Assembly (NCBI RefSeq): GCF_030161555.1
Contig: NZ_BSUK01000001.1
Coordinates: 2,604,001 to 2,668,000, forward strand
From: Luteimicrobium album
Lineage (GTDB): Bacteria > Actinomycetota > Actinomycetes > Actinomycetales > Cellulomonadaceae
Length of the DNA stretch: 64,000 nucleotides
Direction of reading: 5' to 3'
Shown here: in pieces, positions 39,516 to 49,089 of the stretch
How positions within the stretch are numbered: the stretch's first letter is position 1
Layout of the letters: each line of letters opens with the position of its first letter
The notes under the pieces: generated by a model
Told to the model about the DNA's origin: nothing
The model's database searches: none
The model's input: the letters and a program-made list of their open reading frames with translations, nothing else
Made by a program: the position numbers and the translations under genes

Positions 39516-41363
39516 ATGACGGAAAGGCCCTCCGGGGCCGGGAAGGGCAGGCCCGTGGAGGTTCTCAACCGGCTGGACGTCACGCGTCCCGTCGTCCTCG
39601 TGACGGCGCGCGTGTCGCTCGAGGAGATCGACTACGCGAGCCTCCCGGCCGACGCGTACGTGTTCCGCGAGGGCGACGTGTCGGCCGAGGACCACTTCTG
39701 GTTCGGCCGGGCGATCGCCGCCTGGTTCGTGGCACCGCGGCAGGCCGCCCTGCAGAAGGTCCGCGCCACGGTCTACCGCGGCGACTACGAGATCGGGGCC
39801 GTGCTCACCGACCTGCGCCGCGCGCAGCAGCTCGTCGGGCACACCCTCGAGAGCATGGTCCGCGCCGGTCAGGTCGAGGACTGGGCGGACTACCTCGTGC
39901 GGACGCCGACGACGGCCGCCGTCCTCGGCGACCCGCACCCGCCGAGCATGCTCACGGTCATGCTCGGCACCGCCCTGTCGCTCGGCTTCGAGCGCGTGGT
40001 GGTGCTCGACGGCCAGGCCGACGGCACCTACGTCGGCAAGGTCCGCCGCTCGATCCTGACCGAGGACGCCGTCGGCGCGGGCCTCCGGTCGACGAGCCGC
40101 GTCGCCTACTCCTACGAGCTGGGTCACCTCAAGCGGCTTCGTGACGGGTTCCCCGGGGCGGAGATCGTCGACGGCGCCGCGAGCGAGCCGCTCAAGCAGT
40201 TCGTCTCGCACGCCCCGGCCGTCGCCGGCGCGCGCATCACGCCCGAGGCCAAGCCCGACGCCGACCTGGCGCCGCACCAGCTCTACGCGCTGCGGCAGAC
40301 GCCGTCGGGCGAGCGGCGGGTCGCGTACGTGACCTACTTCGACGACGACGGCTACTTCTGGGGGGCGCTCGCCATGGCGCGCTCCCTGGCGAAGGTGTCG
40401 TCCTACCCGCTGCTCGCGCTGGTCCCGGCGGGGTACCGGCTGCCGGACGTGCCGTTCCTGCCGGAGAACCTCACGGTGGTGCGGGCGCCCCGGATCCGCA
40501 ACGCGCTGTTCGCCGGCAAGCACCAGGGCCGGTTCGAGTACACGTTCTCCAAGCTCGGGGTCTTCGCGCTGACGTTCCTGGACCGCGGCGTCTACCTCGA
40601 CGCCGACACGGTCGTGCTCGACGGGCTCGACGACCTGTTCGACGGCGACGGCCTGTCCGCGGCGCCGGACTTCGGCTTCACCCTGAACCGCGAGATCTTC
40701 AACAGCGGCGTCTTCGCGTTCACGCCGGACGCCGATGTGTTCCGAGACATGATGGCCAAGAACGGCACGCTGGAGTCGTACGACGGCGGCGACCAGGGGT
40801 TCCTCAACAGCTATTTCCCCGAGATCGACTGGCTCGACAGCGCGTACAACACGCTCTGGCGGATGCTCGACTCGAACCCGGGCGTGGTCGGGCTGGGCGA
40901 CGTCAAGGTGCTGCACTTCGTGGGGCCCAAGCCGTGGAACCGGGACCCGGAGCTGCCCGAGTCGCTCGTGGGGCTGTGGATCGATCAGCTCGGGCCGGAC
41001 TACCTGGGCTACCTGACGCTGTGGCAGCTCGCGCGCGAGCGGGCGCGGGTCGGGGCCGCCGCGTCGGCGCCGCGCGCCGCCGACGCCGAGCCCGGGTCGA
41101 CGACGGCGCTCCCGGTGGGTGCGCCGGCCACCGCGGCCAGCACCAAGCGGTGGCTCGTCGCGCGCGAGCTCATGGAGGCGGGCCGGCTCGACGACGCCGA
41201 GCGGGTCGCGCTGCGCAACCTCGAACGCTGGCCCGGGTCGGTGCGCAACCTGCGGGTCCTGGCGCAGGTCCAGCGGCGCCGCGGGCAGCGCCGGGCGTCG
41301 GCGGGCACGTGGGCGCGGATGTGCACGACCGCCGGCCGGCGCGCGGTGGGGCTCGGCGCATGA
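39516..41363 (+). CDS. Fusion of a GT42 sialyltransferase-like domain and a GT8 glycogenin-like glycosyltransferase
   Basis: The 615-residue protein has two domains. Residues 15-240 resemble the GT42 alpha-2,3-sialyltransferase fold: EIDYASLPADAYVFREGD, EDHFWFGRAIAAWFVAP and VMLGTALSLGFERVVVLDG align in order with Campylobacter Cst-type enzymes. The GNGPSL nucleotide-binding loop of those enzymes is VTARVSL here. Residues 265-520 are a GT8 domain with VAYVTYFDDDGYFWGAL, the DxD in VYLDADTVVLDGLDDLF, FNSGVFAF and LHFVGPKPW. A TPR-like tail follows. The start may be GTG 39555, behind GGAAGGG. The stop overlaps the next ATG. GT42 similarity is by eye. Confidence 0.75.
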   Translation: MTERPSGAGKGRPVEVLNRLDVTRPVVLVTARVSLEEIDYASLPADAYVFREGDVSAEDHFWFGRAIAAWFVAPRQAALQKVRATVYRGDYEIGAVLTDLRRAQQLVGHTLESMVRAGQVEDWADYLVRTPTTAAVLGDPHPPSMLTVMLGTALSLGFERVVVLDGQADGTYVGKVRRSILTEDAVGAGLRSTSRVAYSYELGHLKRLRDGFPGAEIVDGAASEPLKQFVSHAPAVAGARITPEAKPDADLAPHQLYALRQTPSGERRVAYVTYFDDDGYFWGALAMARSLAKVSSYPLLALVPAGYRLPDVPFLPENLTVVRAPRIRNALFAGKHQGRFEYTFSKLGVFALTFLDRGVYLDADTVVLDGLDDLFDGDGLSAAPDFGFTLNREIFNSGVFAFTPDADVFRDMMAKNGTLESYDGGDQGFLNSYFPEIDWLDSAYNTLWRMLDSNPGVVGLGDVKVLHFVGPKPWNRDPELPESLVGLWIDQLGPDYLGYLTLWQLARERARVGAAASAPRAADAEPGSTTALPVGAPATAASTKRWLVARELMEAGRLDDAERVALRNLERWPGSVRNLRVLAQVQRRRGQRRASAGTWARMCTTAGRRAVGLGA

Positions 41364-44321
41364 GGACGCTGCACCTGGTCACGGGCCTGTACTCGGCCGT
41401 CAACTCGTTCGCCTCGCGGTACGTCGGGCCGGGCGACGACCATCACGTCGTCGTCCTGTTCTCCGACCCGGCCGACGAGCCGGTCCTGCGGAGGCGGATC
41501 CGCCGGCTCCGGGGCGTCAAGAGCGTCGCGTTCCTGCGCGACCCGGCGCGGTACCTGGAGATCCTCGCGGACTCGGCGCGCATGGCGAGGCTGTGCGGAG
41601 GCGAGGCGCCGCAGCAGCTGCGGATGTTCCTGTCCCACTCGCACTGGCTGCTCGACGCGCTCGCGAGCGCGTTCCCCGAGGCGGGCGTGAGCCTGTTCGA
41701 GGAGGGCATGGCCGGCCTGTACCCGGACAACCTGCGTCCGCTGCAGTTCCTCGACCGCGTGGTGCGGGTCGAGTACCACCATTACCTCGGGGCGTTCGCG
41801 CCGCTCTCGGCGCTCGACCACCCCGAGCTGTTCGAGGAGATCGACGCGACCGCGTTCACGGGCGTCTTGGAGCGGGCGTGCGGGCGGCACGACGCCGGGC
41901 TCACGCCGGACACGGTGGTGCTCGTCGAGCAGTACTTCGACCGCAAGGGCGACTCGGTGTCGACCGAGGAGCTCGTCGCCGTCTACCGGCGGACCGTGGA
42001 GGACCTCCTCGCCAAGGGGTACCGGGTCGCGTACAAGCCGCACCCGCGGCACGCGTCCGCGGTCTACGACGCGATCGCGGCGTCGCTGCCCGAGGCGGCC
42101 GCCGGCGGGCTCACCCTCATGACGGACCGCGACCTGCCGCTCGAGGTCCTGATCGCGACCTCGCGGCCGGCCGCCGTCGTGGCCGTGAACTCGACGCTGC
42201 TGCTCACCGCCCCGCACCTGCTGGGCGTCCCGTCGTTCCTAATGGACGTCGACTTCGGGCTCCGGATGTCCGCGAGCCTGGGCGCGGAACGCACCGGGCA
42301 GCTCGCGAACTACCTGGCCCTGCGCGACCGGGTCCCGAGCGTCGACCGGCTGCCTGCCGTCGACTCCGGCGTGGACCCGTGGACCGTGCTGGAGCGCCAG
42401 GTCGACTCGGTGCCGCCCACGACCGAGGACCCCTTGCTGGCGGCGGTGCACGGCGTCGGCGGGGCTGTGACGCCGGGCCTGCCCGAGGCGTTCCGGACGC
42501 TCCGCACCTCGATCGCGCCCTACGTCTCCTTCGACGTGTTCGACACGCTCGTCGTGCGACCCGTCTCGCGCGCGTCGGACCTGGTGAGCGTCCTCGACCG
42601 CGAGCTCGCGCCCGACCTGCCCCCGATGGCGCGGTTCAGCAACGCGCGCAACGCCGCGGTGGAGACGCTCCGCACCGCCGACCGCGCCGCGGGTGCCGAG
42701 CGCGACGAGTACCCGATGGAGGCCGTGGCCGAGCAGACCGCGCGCCTGCTCGGCGGCGCGACGCACGGCAAGGCGCTCCTCGCCGCGGAGGTCGCGCTCG
42801 AGGAGCAGCTCCTGGCCCCGCGCGCCCTCGGGGTGGCGCTGATGCTGTTCGCGCAGCGCCTGGGCCGGCGCGTCGGCCTCGTGTCGGACACCTTCTACTC
42901 CGCGGCCGAGCTGCTCGACCTCGTCGGGCCGCTCCTGCCCGTCGAGCCCGCGTTCGTCTTCGCGTCCGCCGACGCGGACGCGACCAAGGCGGGTGGCGAG
43001 CTCTTCGACGTCGTCCTGCGCGACCTCGGGATCGCGCCGGACGCGCTCCTGCACGTCGGGGACAACCCGCTGTCCGACGTCGAGCGGCCCGCCGAGCGTG
43101 GCATCGCCACGCTGCACGTCCCGTCCGCCTTCGACGCCGCCCGGCGCACCCACGCGCTCGGCGGGCTCTGGAAGGGGTGCGCGAGGAGAAGGGCCTGTCC
43201 CTGGTCAAGGGGTCGTCGCGCAGCGGTTCTTCGACAACCCGTTCGTCGCGTTCCCGAAGGGCGGCGTGTCGCTCGGCAGCCCGTACGCCCTCGGCTACGG
43301 GATCGCGGGCCCCGCGCTGCTGGGCTGGACCCTCTGGGTCGCGCGCCAGGTCCGCGACCTCGCCTACGACGACGTCTCGTTCCTCGCGCGCGACGGGTAC
43401 GTGCCGCACGGCATCTACGAGCGGCTGCGCGCGAGCGACCCGGACCTGCCGCCGGCCCGCTACCTCCTGGCGTCGCGGCGTGCGGCCTTCCAGGTGTTCT
43501 CGGGGGACCCGGCGCACGTCGCAGGCACCCGCTTCGTGCACGGGCTCAACCCCGCCAACACGCCGCGGACTCTGCTGACGACGCGATTCGGGCCGGGCGT
43601 CGTGTCTCTGCTCGAGCCGGCGCTCGCGCGGGCCGGCGTCCCCGCCCTCGACGCACCCCTCGGCCGGGAGCACGCGGCGGCGCTCACCGCCGTGCTCGTC
43701 GAGCACGCCGAGGAGGTCGCGGCCGCGTGCGCCGAGCGCAGCGCCGGGGCGCGCCGGTACTACGCCGAGCGGCTCGCCGGCGCGGAGCGTCCGGTCGTCG
43801 TCGACCTCGGGTACTCCGGGTCGTCGCAGCGGGCGATCATGGCGAGCCTGGGGCGGCGCGTGGACGGGCTGTACTTCACGGGCATGGAGCACGCGCTGGA
43901 GTACGCGGTCATCACCGGTGCCCGGTTCGAGCCGTGGTCGCAGGACCGCACGTTCTTCCGCCACGGCACGGTGCTCGAGTACCTGCTGACGCCGGTGGCG
44001 CTTCCCGAGTGCCACGGGTTCGGACCGGACGGGCGCCCCGTGCTCGGGCCGACCGTCGCCACCGACCGGCGCAACGCGGAGATCCAGCGGGGGATCGGGG
44101 ACTTCGTCGACGACGTCTTCGCGCGCTTCGGCGCGCGGGTCCCGCTGCTGGCGATGCGCCCGGACTCCGCGACCTGGGCGCTCGCGCAGCTCATCGCGGC
44201 GCCGTCGGCCACCGACGCGCGGATGCTCGCGGGTGCCCTGCAGGACGACGCCGCCGGGTCGGGCACGACCGGGCTCATGGACGCGTGGCAGCCGGGGCGC
44301 GACGCGCTCGCGGCTGCCTGA
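41360..44321 (+). CDS. Multidomain capsule-type protein: polysialyltransferase-like, HAD-like and C-terminal domain
   Basis: The restored protein has about 987 residues. Residues 1-340 resemble polysialyltransferase/GT52-type enzymes (LHLVTGLYSAVNSF, GVSLFEEGMAGLY, VAYKPHPRHAS, VAVNSTLLLTAPHLLGV). Residues 388-600 are a HAD-like domain with the nucleophile motif YVSFDVFDTLVVRP and LLHVGDNPLSDVERP. Residues 615-987 (FFDNPFVAFPKGGVSLG, DVSFLARDGYVPHGIYERL, VVVDLGYSGSSQRAIM) form a domain that accompanies HAD units in capsule genes. Two bases are missing, near 43177 and 43213, each in GGGG. It is coupled to the preceding gene. Confidence 0.7.
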
Positions 44322-44337
44322 GACGAGGGAAGATCGC

Positions 44338-45750
44338 ATGACGACGCCCCCAGCCCCGCACGAGCCCGTCCGGCTGTTCTCGTGGCAGCTGTACACCCAC
44401 AACAACTACGGCGACGCGATCCTGGCCGAGGCGATCCGGTACCTGTTCCACTCGTTCGGCGGCCGGCGGTACTTCCGGGTCGAGGACGGCGCGGACAACC
44501 GGTTCACGATCGGGCCGGGGCTCGTGGAGCGCGCCAACACCTTCGACGCGGGCCTGATCGCGGGCGGCGGGATCATCATCCCGCGCAACCACGAGCTGTC
44601 GGGGTGGGCCTTCAGGTCGAGCGTGGAGACCGCCCGGGCGATGCGGCGGACCATCGTCTTCGCCGTCGGCTTCAACCTGTACCGCAACCACACGGGCCTC
44701 GCGCCGGTGTTCAAGGAGCACTTCGAGGCCGTCATCGAGGACTCGCCCTTCGTCGGTCTGCGGAACCACGGCTCGATCGAGCGGCTCAAGGAGATCGTCG
44801 ACAAGCGGTTCCACGACAAGATCGTGTTCCAACCGTGCCCGACGACGTTCGTGCGGCACCTCGTGGACGGCGCCGGCGACCCGCACGCGGTGCCGGAGAA
44901 CGCGCGCCGGGTGACCCTGCAGGTGACCCGTTCGCCGTCCGAGACGGACGACCGCGTCGCCGAACAGGTCCTGCGGGCGTGCCGGTCGCTCAAGGCGGCC
45001 GGGTACGAGATCGAGCTCGCGTCGTTCTTCGCGAAGTTCGACACCGCGGTCCCCGACTACCTGCGCGCGCACGGCTTCGACGACTTCACGTTCGTCGAGA
45101 TGAACACCGACGGCCGCGACATGCTGTCAGGGCCGCGGTACTTCTCGCAGGTCCCGATCGTCGTCTCGACGCGCGGGCACGGGGCGATGGTCCCGTTCGG
45201 CGCCGGGTCGCTGGTGGTGCCGATCGACACCTCCCCGAAGATGGTCTACTTCGCGCGGGAGGTGGGCGTCGACGACCTGCTGATCGACGTCGACGACCCC
45301 GACCTGGCTGCTCGCATCGTGGCGAACGTCGAGCGCTGCCACGACGAGTACGACGTCATGCAGGGCCGCGCGACCAAGGAGCGCGAGCGGCTCTACGACG
45401 TCTCCCTGGACAACCTCGCGCGGATCCACCACCTCCTCACCGGACAGATGCCGGACGAGCGCGAGTGCGTGCCGCTGGGCGAGCTGGAGGTCTGGTTGTC
45501 GAGCCGCCTGCACGCCAAGACCATGGCGCTCGAGAGCCGCACCCGCCGGCCGGGCGGCCGGGCCGGGATCGCGCGCACGTGGCTCCGCGACCGCCGGGAG
45601 GAGTTCTACGCCGAGGGCGACGTGGCGCGCGCGAAACAGGTGCGCCGGGCCCTGGAGGTCGTGAGCGACCCGACCGCGCCGGCGACGACCGTCGGCCGAG
45701 GCGCGCGGTACGTGCGCCGTCGCCTGGGGCTGGGCGAGGCGCGGCGCTGA
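44338..45750 (+). CDS. Polysaccharide pyruvyltransferase family protein
   Basis: The 470-residue protein matches the CsaB-like pyruvyltransferase family, which adds ketal pyruvate from phosphoenolpyruvate to surface polysaccharides or performs related transfers. The N-terminal Rossmann part has YTHNNYGDAILAEAIRYLF and AGGGIIIPRNHE; the C-terminal part has PIVVSTRGHGAMVPFGAGSL. An Arg-rich C-terminal extension of about 80 residues is not usual for the family. It lies 16 bp after the fusion protein gene in a forward operon. Confidence 0.85.
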   Translation: MTTPPAPHEPVRLFSWQLYTHNNYGDAILAEAIRYLFHSFGGRRYFRVEDGADNRFTIGPGLVERANTFDAGLIAGGGIIIPRNHELSGWAFRSSVETARAMRRTIVFAVGFNLYRNHTGLAPVFKEHFEAVIEDSPFVGLRNHGSIERLKEIVDKRFHDKIVFQPCPTTFVRHLVDGAGDPHAVPENARRVTLQVTRSPSETDDRVAEQVLRACRSLKAAGYEIELASFFAKFDTAVPDYLRAHGFDDFTFVEMNTDGRDMLSGPRYFSQVPIVVSTRGHGAMVPFGAGSLVVPIDTSPKMVYFAREVGVDDLLIDVDDPDLAARIVANVERCHDEYDVMQGRATKERERLYDVSLDNLARIHHLLTGQMPDERECVPLGELEVWLSSRLHAKTMALESRTRRPGGRAGIARTWLRDRREEFYAEGDVARAKQVRRALEVVSDPTAPATTVGRGARYVRRRLGLGEARR

Positions 45751-45762
45751 CGAGGAGGGGCC

Positions 45763-46920
45763 ATGGGGGAAGCACCTGAGGACCGGGGTGCCGTGAGCGG
45801 CGGGCGCGTGCGCCGGACGCTGACGCGCTGGGCGGACGCCGTGGCGGGGGACGAGCTGCGCCGCCTCGTCGACCGGCGCGTGCAGCTCGCGCTCGACGCC
45901 CGCGACGCCGCGTCGCGCGCGGCGGCGCCGGCGCCCGCAGCACCGTCGCCGCGCCGGGGCACCCGCGAGTCCGTCGCCGCGCACGCGGCACGGCCCTGGC
46001 TGGCCACCGGCCGCTCGGTCCACACCCGCGTCCAGTCGCCCGAGCTGCGCGCGCTGCGCCGGTGCCACCCGTACACGGGTCCGGTCCTGGTCCAGGTGGG
46101 CGAGGGACGGCCGGCGTGGATGTGGTTCGACGAGGACGACCTCGTCGCCGCGGTCACGTTCTGGTTCGGCCCCAACGCCTACGAGACCCTCTCGACCGCG
46201 GTGTTCTCGACGCTGGCCGCCCGCGCGGAGCTGGTGCTCGACGTCGGCGCGCACACCGGCATCTTCTCCCTCGTCGCGGGGGCGTCGTCTCCCGACGTCG
46301 TGGTGCACGCGTTCGAGGTCGTCGACCGGATCGCCCGGCGCACCCGGACGAACGTGCGCCTCTCGGGGCTCGAGACGCGCGTGCACGTGCACGCCGTCGG
46401 CGTCTCCTCGGAGCCCGGCGTCCTGACCCTGCACCACAACGACGCCGTGCCCCTGGCCACGGGGTCGTCCTTCGAGCGGTTCGCCGACCGGGACGCCGCC
46501 AAGGGCGCTGCGACGTCCGAGGTCGAGGTCACGACGCTGGACACCTGGTGGGCCGCGGAGGGCAGGCCGCACGTCGCCCTCATGAAGCTCGACGTCGAGC
46601 GGCACGAGTCCCACGTCCTCGCGGGCGCGCGCGAGCTGCTCACGGCCGAGCAGCCGGCGCTGCTCGCGGAGGTGCTCTCGCGCGACGACTTCGCGACCCT
46701 CTACGCGCTGCTCGGCGAGCGCGGCTACACGCGGGCCTGGCACGTGGACGACGACGCCGGGCTGGCCTACCCGGTCGGGTCCGACCTCACGTATGCGTCG
46801 GGCGCGGAGTACGTGTACCGCCGCTACCACAACGTCCTGTTCACGGGCGAGCGTCGCGCACCCGTCGCTGCTGAGGCGGTCGCACTCCTCGGCGCCACGG
46901 GGCCTGCGCCCGCCGGGTGA
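45763..46920 (+). CDS. FkbM-family methyltransferase
   Basis: The 385-residue protein has a FkbM-type SAM-dependent methyltransferase domain in its second half (LVLDVGAHTGIFSLVAG near 157, MKLDVERHESHVLAGARELL near 273). The N-terminal 110 residues are Ala/Arg-rich and not recognised. FkbM proteins O-methylate sugars or polyketides; here a surface glycan is the likely substrate from the neighbouring genes. It is the last gene of the capsule-like operon. Confidence 0.85.
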   Translation: MGEAPEDRGAVSGGRVRRTLTRWADAVAGDELRRLVDRRVQLALDARDAASRAAAPAPAAPSPRRGTRESVAAHAARPWLATGRSVHTRVQSPELRALRRCHPYTGPVLVQVGEGRPAWMWFDEDDLVAAVTFWFGPNAYETLSTAVFSTLAARAELVLDVGAHTGIFSLVAGASSPDVVVHAFEVVDRIARRTRTNVRLSGLETRVHVHAVGVSSEPGVLTLHHNDAVPLATGSSFERFADRDAAKGAATSEVEVTTLDTWWAAEGRPHVALMKLDVERHESHVLAGARELLTAEQPALLAEVLSRDDFATLYALLGERGYTRAWHVDDDAGLAYPVGSDLTYASGAEYVYRRYHNVLFTGERRAPVAAEAVALLGATGPAPAG

Positions 46921-46968
46921 CCTCGCCTCCAGACCGGCGAACTGCGCCTCCGGTGGTTCGTCGCTGAG

Positions 46969-46984
46969 TTGAAGAATTCTTCAA
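46969..46984. promoter_or_regulatory. Perfect 16-bp palindrome, ArsR-type operator
   Basis: TTGAAGAATTCTTCAA is a perfect dyad 60 bp upstream of the arsR start. Its left half TTGAAG can serve as a -35 box, with CATTCT at 46992-46997 as a -10 box after 17 bp. Binding there would block the promoter. Confidence 0.8.
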
Positions 46985-47044
46985 TCGCTGACATTCTCAC
47001 TCGGGGCGCCCGCCCAGAATCCCGCGAGCCGCACGAGGTTGCTC

Positions 47045-47383
47045 ATGTCCCGACCGCTCTACGAAGCCAAGGCAGAGCTCTTCCGCACGCTCGGCCACCC
47101 CGTCCGCGTCCGCATCCTCGAGCTGCTCCTCGCCGGGCCGCGGCCGGTCCGGGACCTGCTCGCCGACCTCGAGCTCGAGCCGTCCAACCTCTCGCAGCAG
47201 CTCGCGGTGCTGCGTCGCGCCCGGCTCGTCACCTCGACCCGCGACGGTGCCTCGGTCACCTACGCGCTCAGCGCCCCCAACGTCGCGGAGCTCATGCTGG
47301 CCGCGCGGGAGCTGTTGACGTCCGTGATCCTCGGGCAGGAAGAGCTGCTCGCCGACCTGCAGACCGAGCTCGGCGCTCGATGA
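47045..47383 (+). CDS. ArsR-family transcriptional repressor
   Basis: The 112-residue winged-helix protein has the ArsR signature (AELFRTLGHPVRVRILELLL, LEPSNLSQQLAVLRRARLV, STRDGASVTYALS). No Cys-pair metal site is present, so the effector is probably not a thiophilic metal. ATG 47045 was chosen over TTG 47039. Its stop overlaps the start of the sulP gene, and an ideal palindrome lies upstream, so it most likely represses its own operon. Confidence 0.88.
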   Translation: MSRPLYEAKAELFRTLGHPVRVRILELLLAGPRPVRDLLADLELEPSNLSQQLAVLRRARLVTSTRDGASVTYALSAPNVAELMLAARELLTSVILGQEELLADLQTELGAR

Positions 47384-49089
47384 GCCGGGTCGCGGACGTC
47401 GTCGCGACGCTGCTCCCCGCTCGGGCGGACTGGGAGGCGGCGCGGCGCAACCCCGGACGCGACCTCCTCGCGGGGGTCACCGTGGCCGTGGTCGCCCTGC
47501 CGCTGGCGCTCGCCTTCGGCGTCGCCTCGGGTCTGGGGCCGGCCGCGGGGCTCACGACCGCCATCGTCGCCGGTGCGATCGCGGCCGTCCTCGGCGGGTC
47601 GAACCTCCAGGTCTCCGGGCCGACCGGCGCGATGTCGGTGGTCCTGCTGCCGGTCGTGCACAAGTTCGGTCGCGAGGGCGTCCTCATGGTCGGGCTGCTC
47701 GCCGGCGTCGTGCTCGTCGTGGCAGCCTTCGCGCGTCTCGGGAGGCTCGTACGGCTGCTGCCCGTGTCGCTCGTCGAGGGGTTCACCGCGGGCATCGCCG
47801 TCGTGATCTTCCTCCAGCAGGTGCCCAACGCTCTCGGCGTCGAGGCGCGAGGCGGCGCCGTCTGGTCGACGGCCGCGTTCGCTGCCGTCGACTTCTTCAG
47901 GACCCCGCACGTGGTCACGCTCGTCGTCGCGCTCGCGGTCGCGGTCCTCATGCTGGTCGGTCAGCGGTTCGCGCCCCGAGTGCCCTTCTCGATGGTCGGC
48001 GTGGTCCTCGCGACCCTCGCGGTGGTCGGTCTGCACCTCGACGTCGCGCCCATCGGCGACCTCCCGCGGCAGATCGGTACCTTCGACGCGAGCTTCGTGG
48101 ACCTCGGCGCGATGGGCACGCTCGCCGCCTCCGCCGTCGCGGTCGCCGCGCTCGGGGCGCTCGAGAGCCTCCTGTCAGCGACCGTGGCGGACGGCATGAC
48201 CGTCGACGAGCGCCACGACCCCGATCGCGAGCTCTTCGGCCAGGGCATCGCGAACGTCGTGACGCCCTTCCTGGGCGGAGTGCCCGCGACGGGCGCCATC
48301 GCACGGACCGCGGTCAACGTGCGGACCGGTGGCCGTTCGCGCACCTCGGCGTTCACCCACGCCGTCGTGCTCGCGGTCCTCGTGCTCGCCTTCGCGCCGC
48401 TCGTGGGGAGGATCCCGCTTGCCGCCCTCGCCGGGGTGCTCCTGGCCACGACGATCAAGATGGTCGAGGTCGGCTCGCTGCGGGCTGTCGCGCGGGCGAC
48501 CCGAGGGGACGCGCTGGTGCTCGTCCTCACCTTCGTGGTCACCGTCGCGGTGAATCTCGTCACCGCGGTCCTCGTGGGTCTCGCGGTGGCCGTCGTGCTC
48601 GCGCTGCGCAGCGTCGTCAGGGCCGCCCGGGTCGAGACGCTCGAGGCCGGTGACGGAGTACCCCATCCCGACACGCACACCACCGAGGAGCTCGCGGTCC
48701 TCGACGAGCACATCGTCGTGTACCGGTTCGACGGGCCCCTCTTCTTCGCGGCCGCGCACGAGTTCCTGCTCGAGCTCACGCGGGCCGCCGCAACTCCGGT
48801 CGTCGTCCTCCGCATGTCGCGGGTCACCAGCCTCGACGCGACCGGTGCGAGCGTCCTGGGCGACGCGATCGACCGGCTCGAGGCCCGCGGCTCGGTGGTC
48901 CTCCTCTCGGGGACCAAGGCGCACCACGACGCCGTGCTCGACCGGCTGTCGGTCGCCCAGCACCTGCGTGACGCGGGCCGCGTGTTCGCCGACACACCGA
49001 CCGCCATCGCGTACGCCCGCACCCTGGTCGGGCAGCGCGTCGACTCACGACCCGAGGGCGGTCAGGAGACCGATACCCTCGTCGGGTGA
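47380..49089 (+). CDS. SulP-family inorganic anion transporter with STAS domain
   Basis: The 569-residue membrane protein has the SulP transporter core (GRDLLAGVTVAVVALPLALAFG, NLQVSGPTGAMSVVLLPVV, GGVPATGAIARTAVNVR) with 10 or more helices, and a C-terminal STAS domain from about residue 437 (DEHIVVYRFDGPLFFAAAHE, SRVTSLDATGASVLGD). Members move sulfate, bicarbonate or related anions; the sequence does not tell which. It is coupled to arsR in front, and its TGA overlaps the GTG start of manB. Confidence 0.9.
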   Translation: MSRVADVVATLLPARADWEAARRNPGRDLLAGVTVAVVALPLALAFGVASGLGPAAGLTTAIVAGAIAAVLGGSNLQVSGPTGAMSVVLLPVVHKFGREGVLMVGLLAGVVLVVAAFARLGRLVRLLPVSLVEGFTAGIAVVIFLQQVPNALGVEARGGAVWSTAAFAAVDFFRTPHVVTLVVALAVAVLMLVGQRFAPRVPFSMVGVVLATLAVVGLHLDVAPIGDLPRQIGTFDASFVDLGAMGTLAASAVAVAALGALESLLSATVADGMTVDERHDPDRELFGQGIANVVTPFLGGVPATGAIARTAVNVRTGGRSRTSAFTHAVVLAVLVLAFAPLVGRIPLAALAGVLLATTIKMVEVGSLRAVARATRGDALVLVLTFVVTVAVNLVTAVLVGLAVAVVLALRSVVRAARVETLEAGDGVPHPDTHTTEELAVLDEHIVVYRFDGPLFFAAAHEFLLELTRAAATPVVVLRMSRVTSLDATGASVLGDAIDRLEARGSVVLLSGTKAHHDAVLDRLSVAQHLRDAGRVFADTPTAIAYARTLVGQRVDSRPEGGQETDTLVG

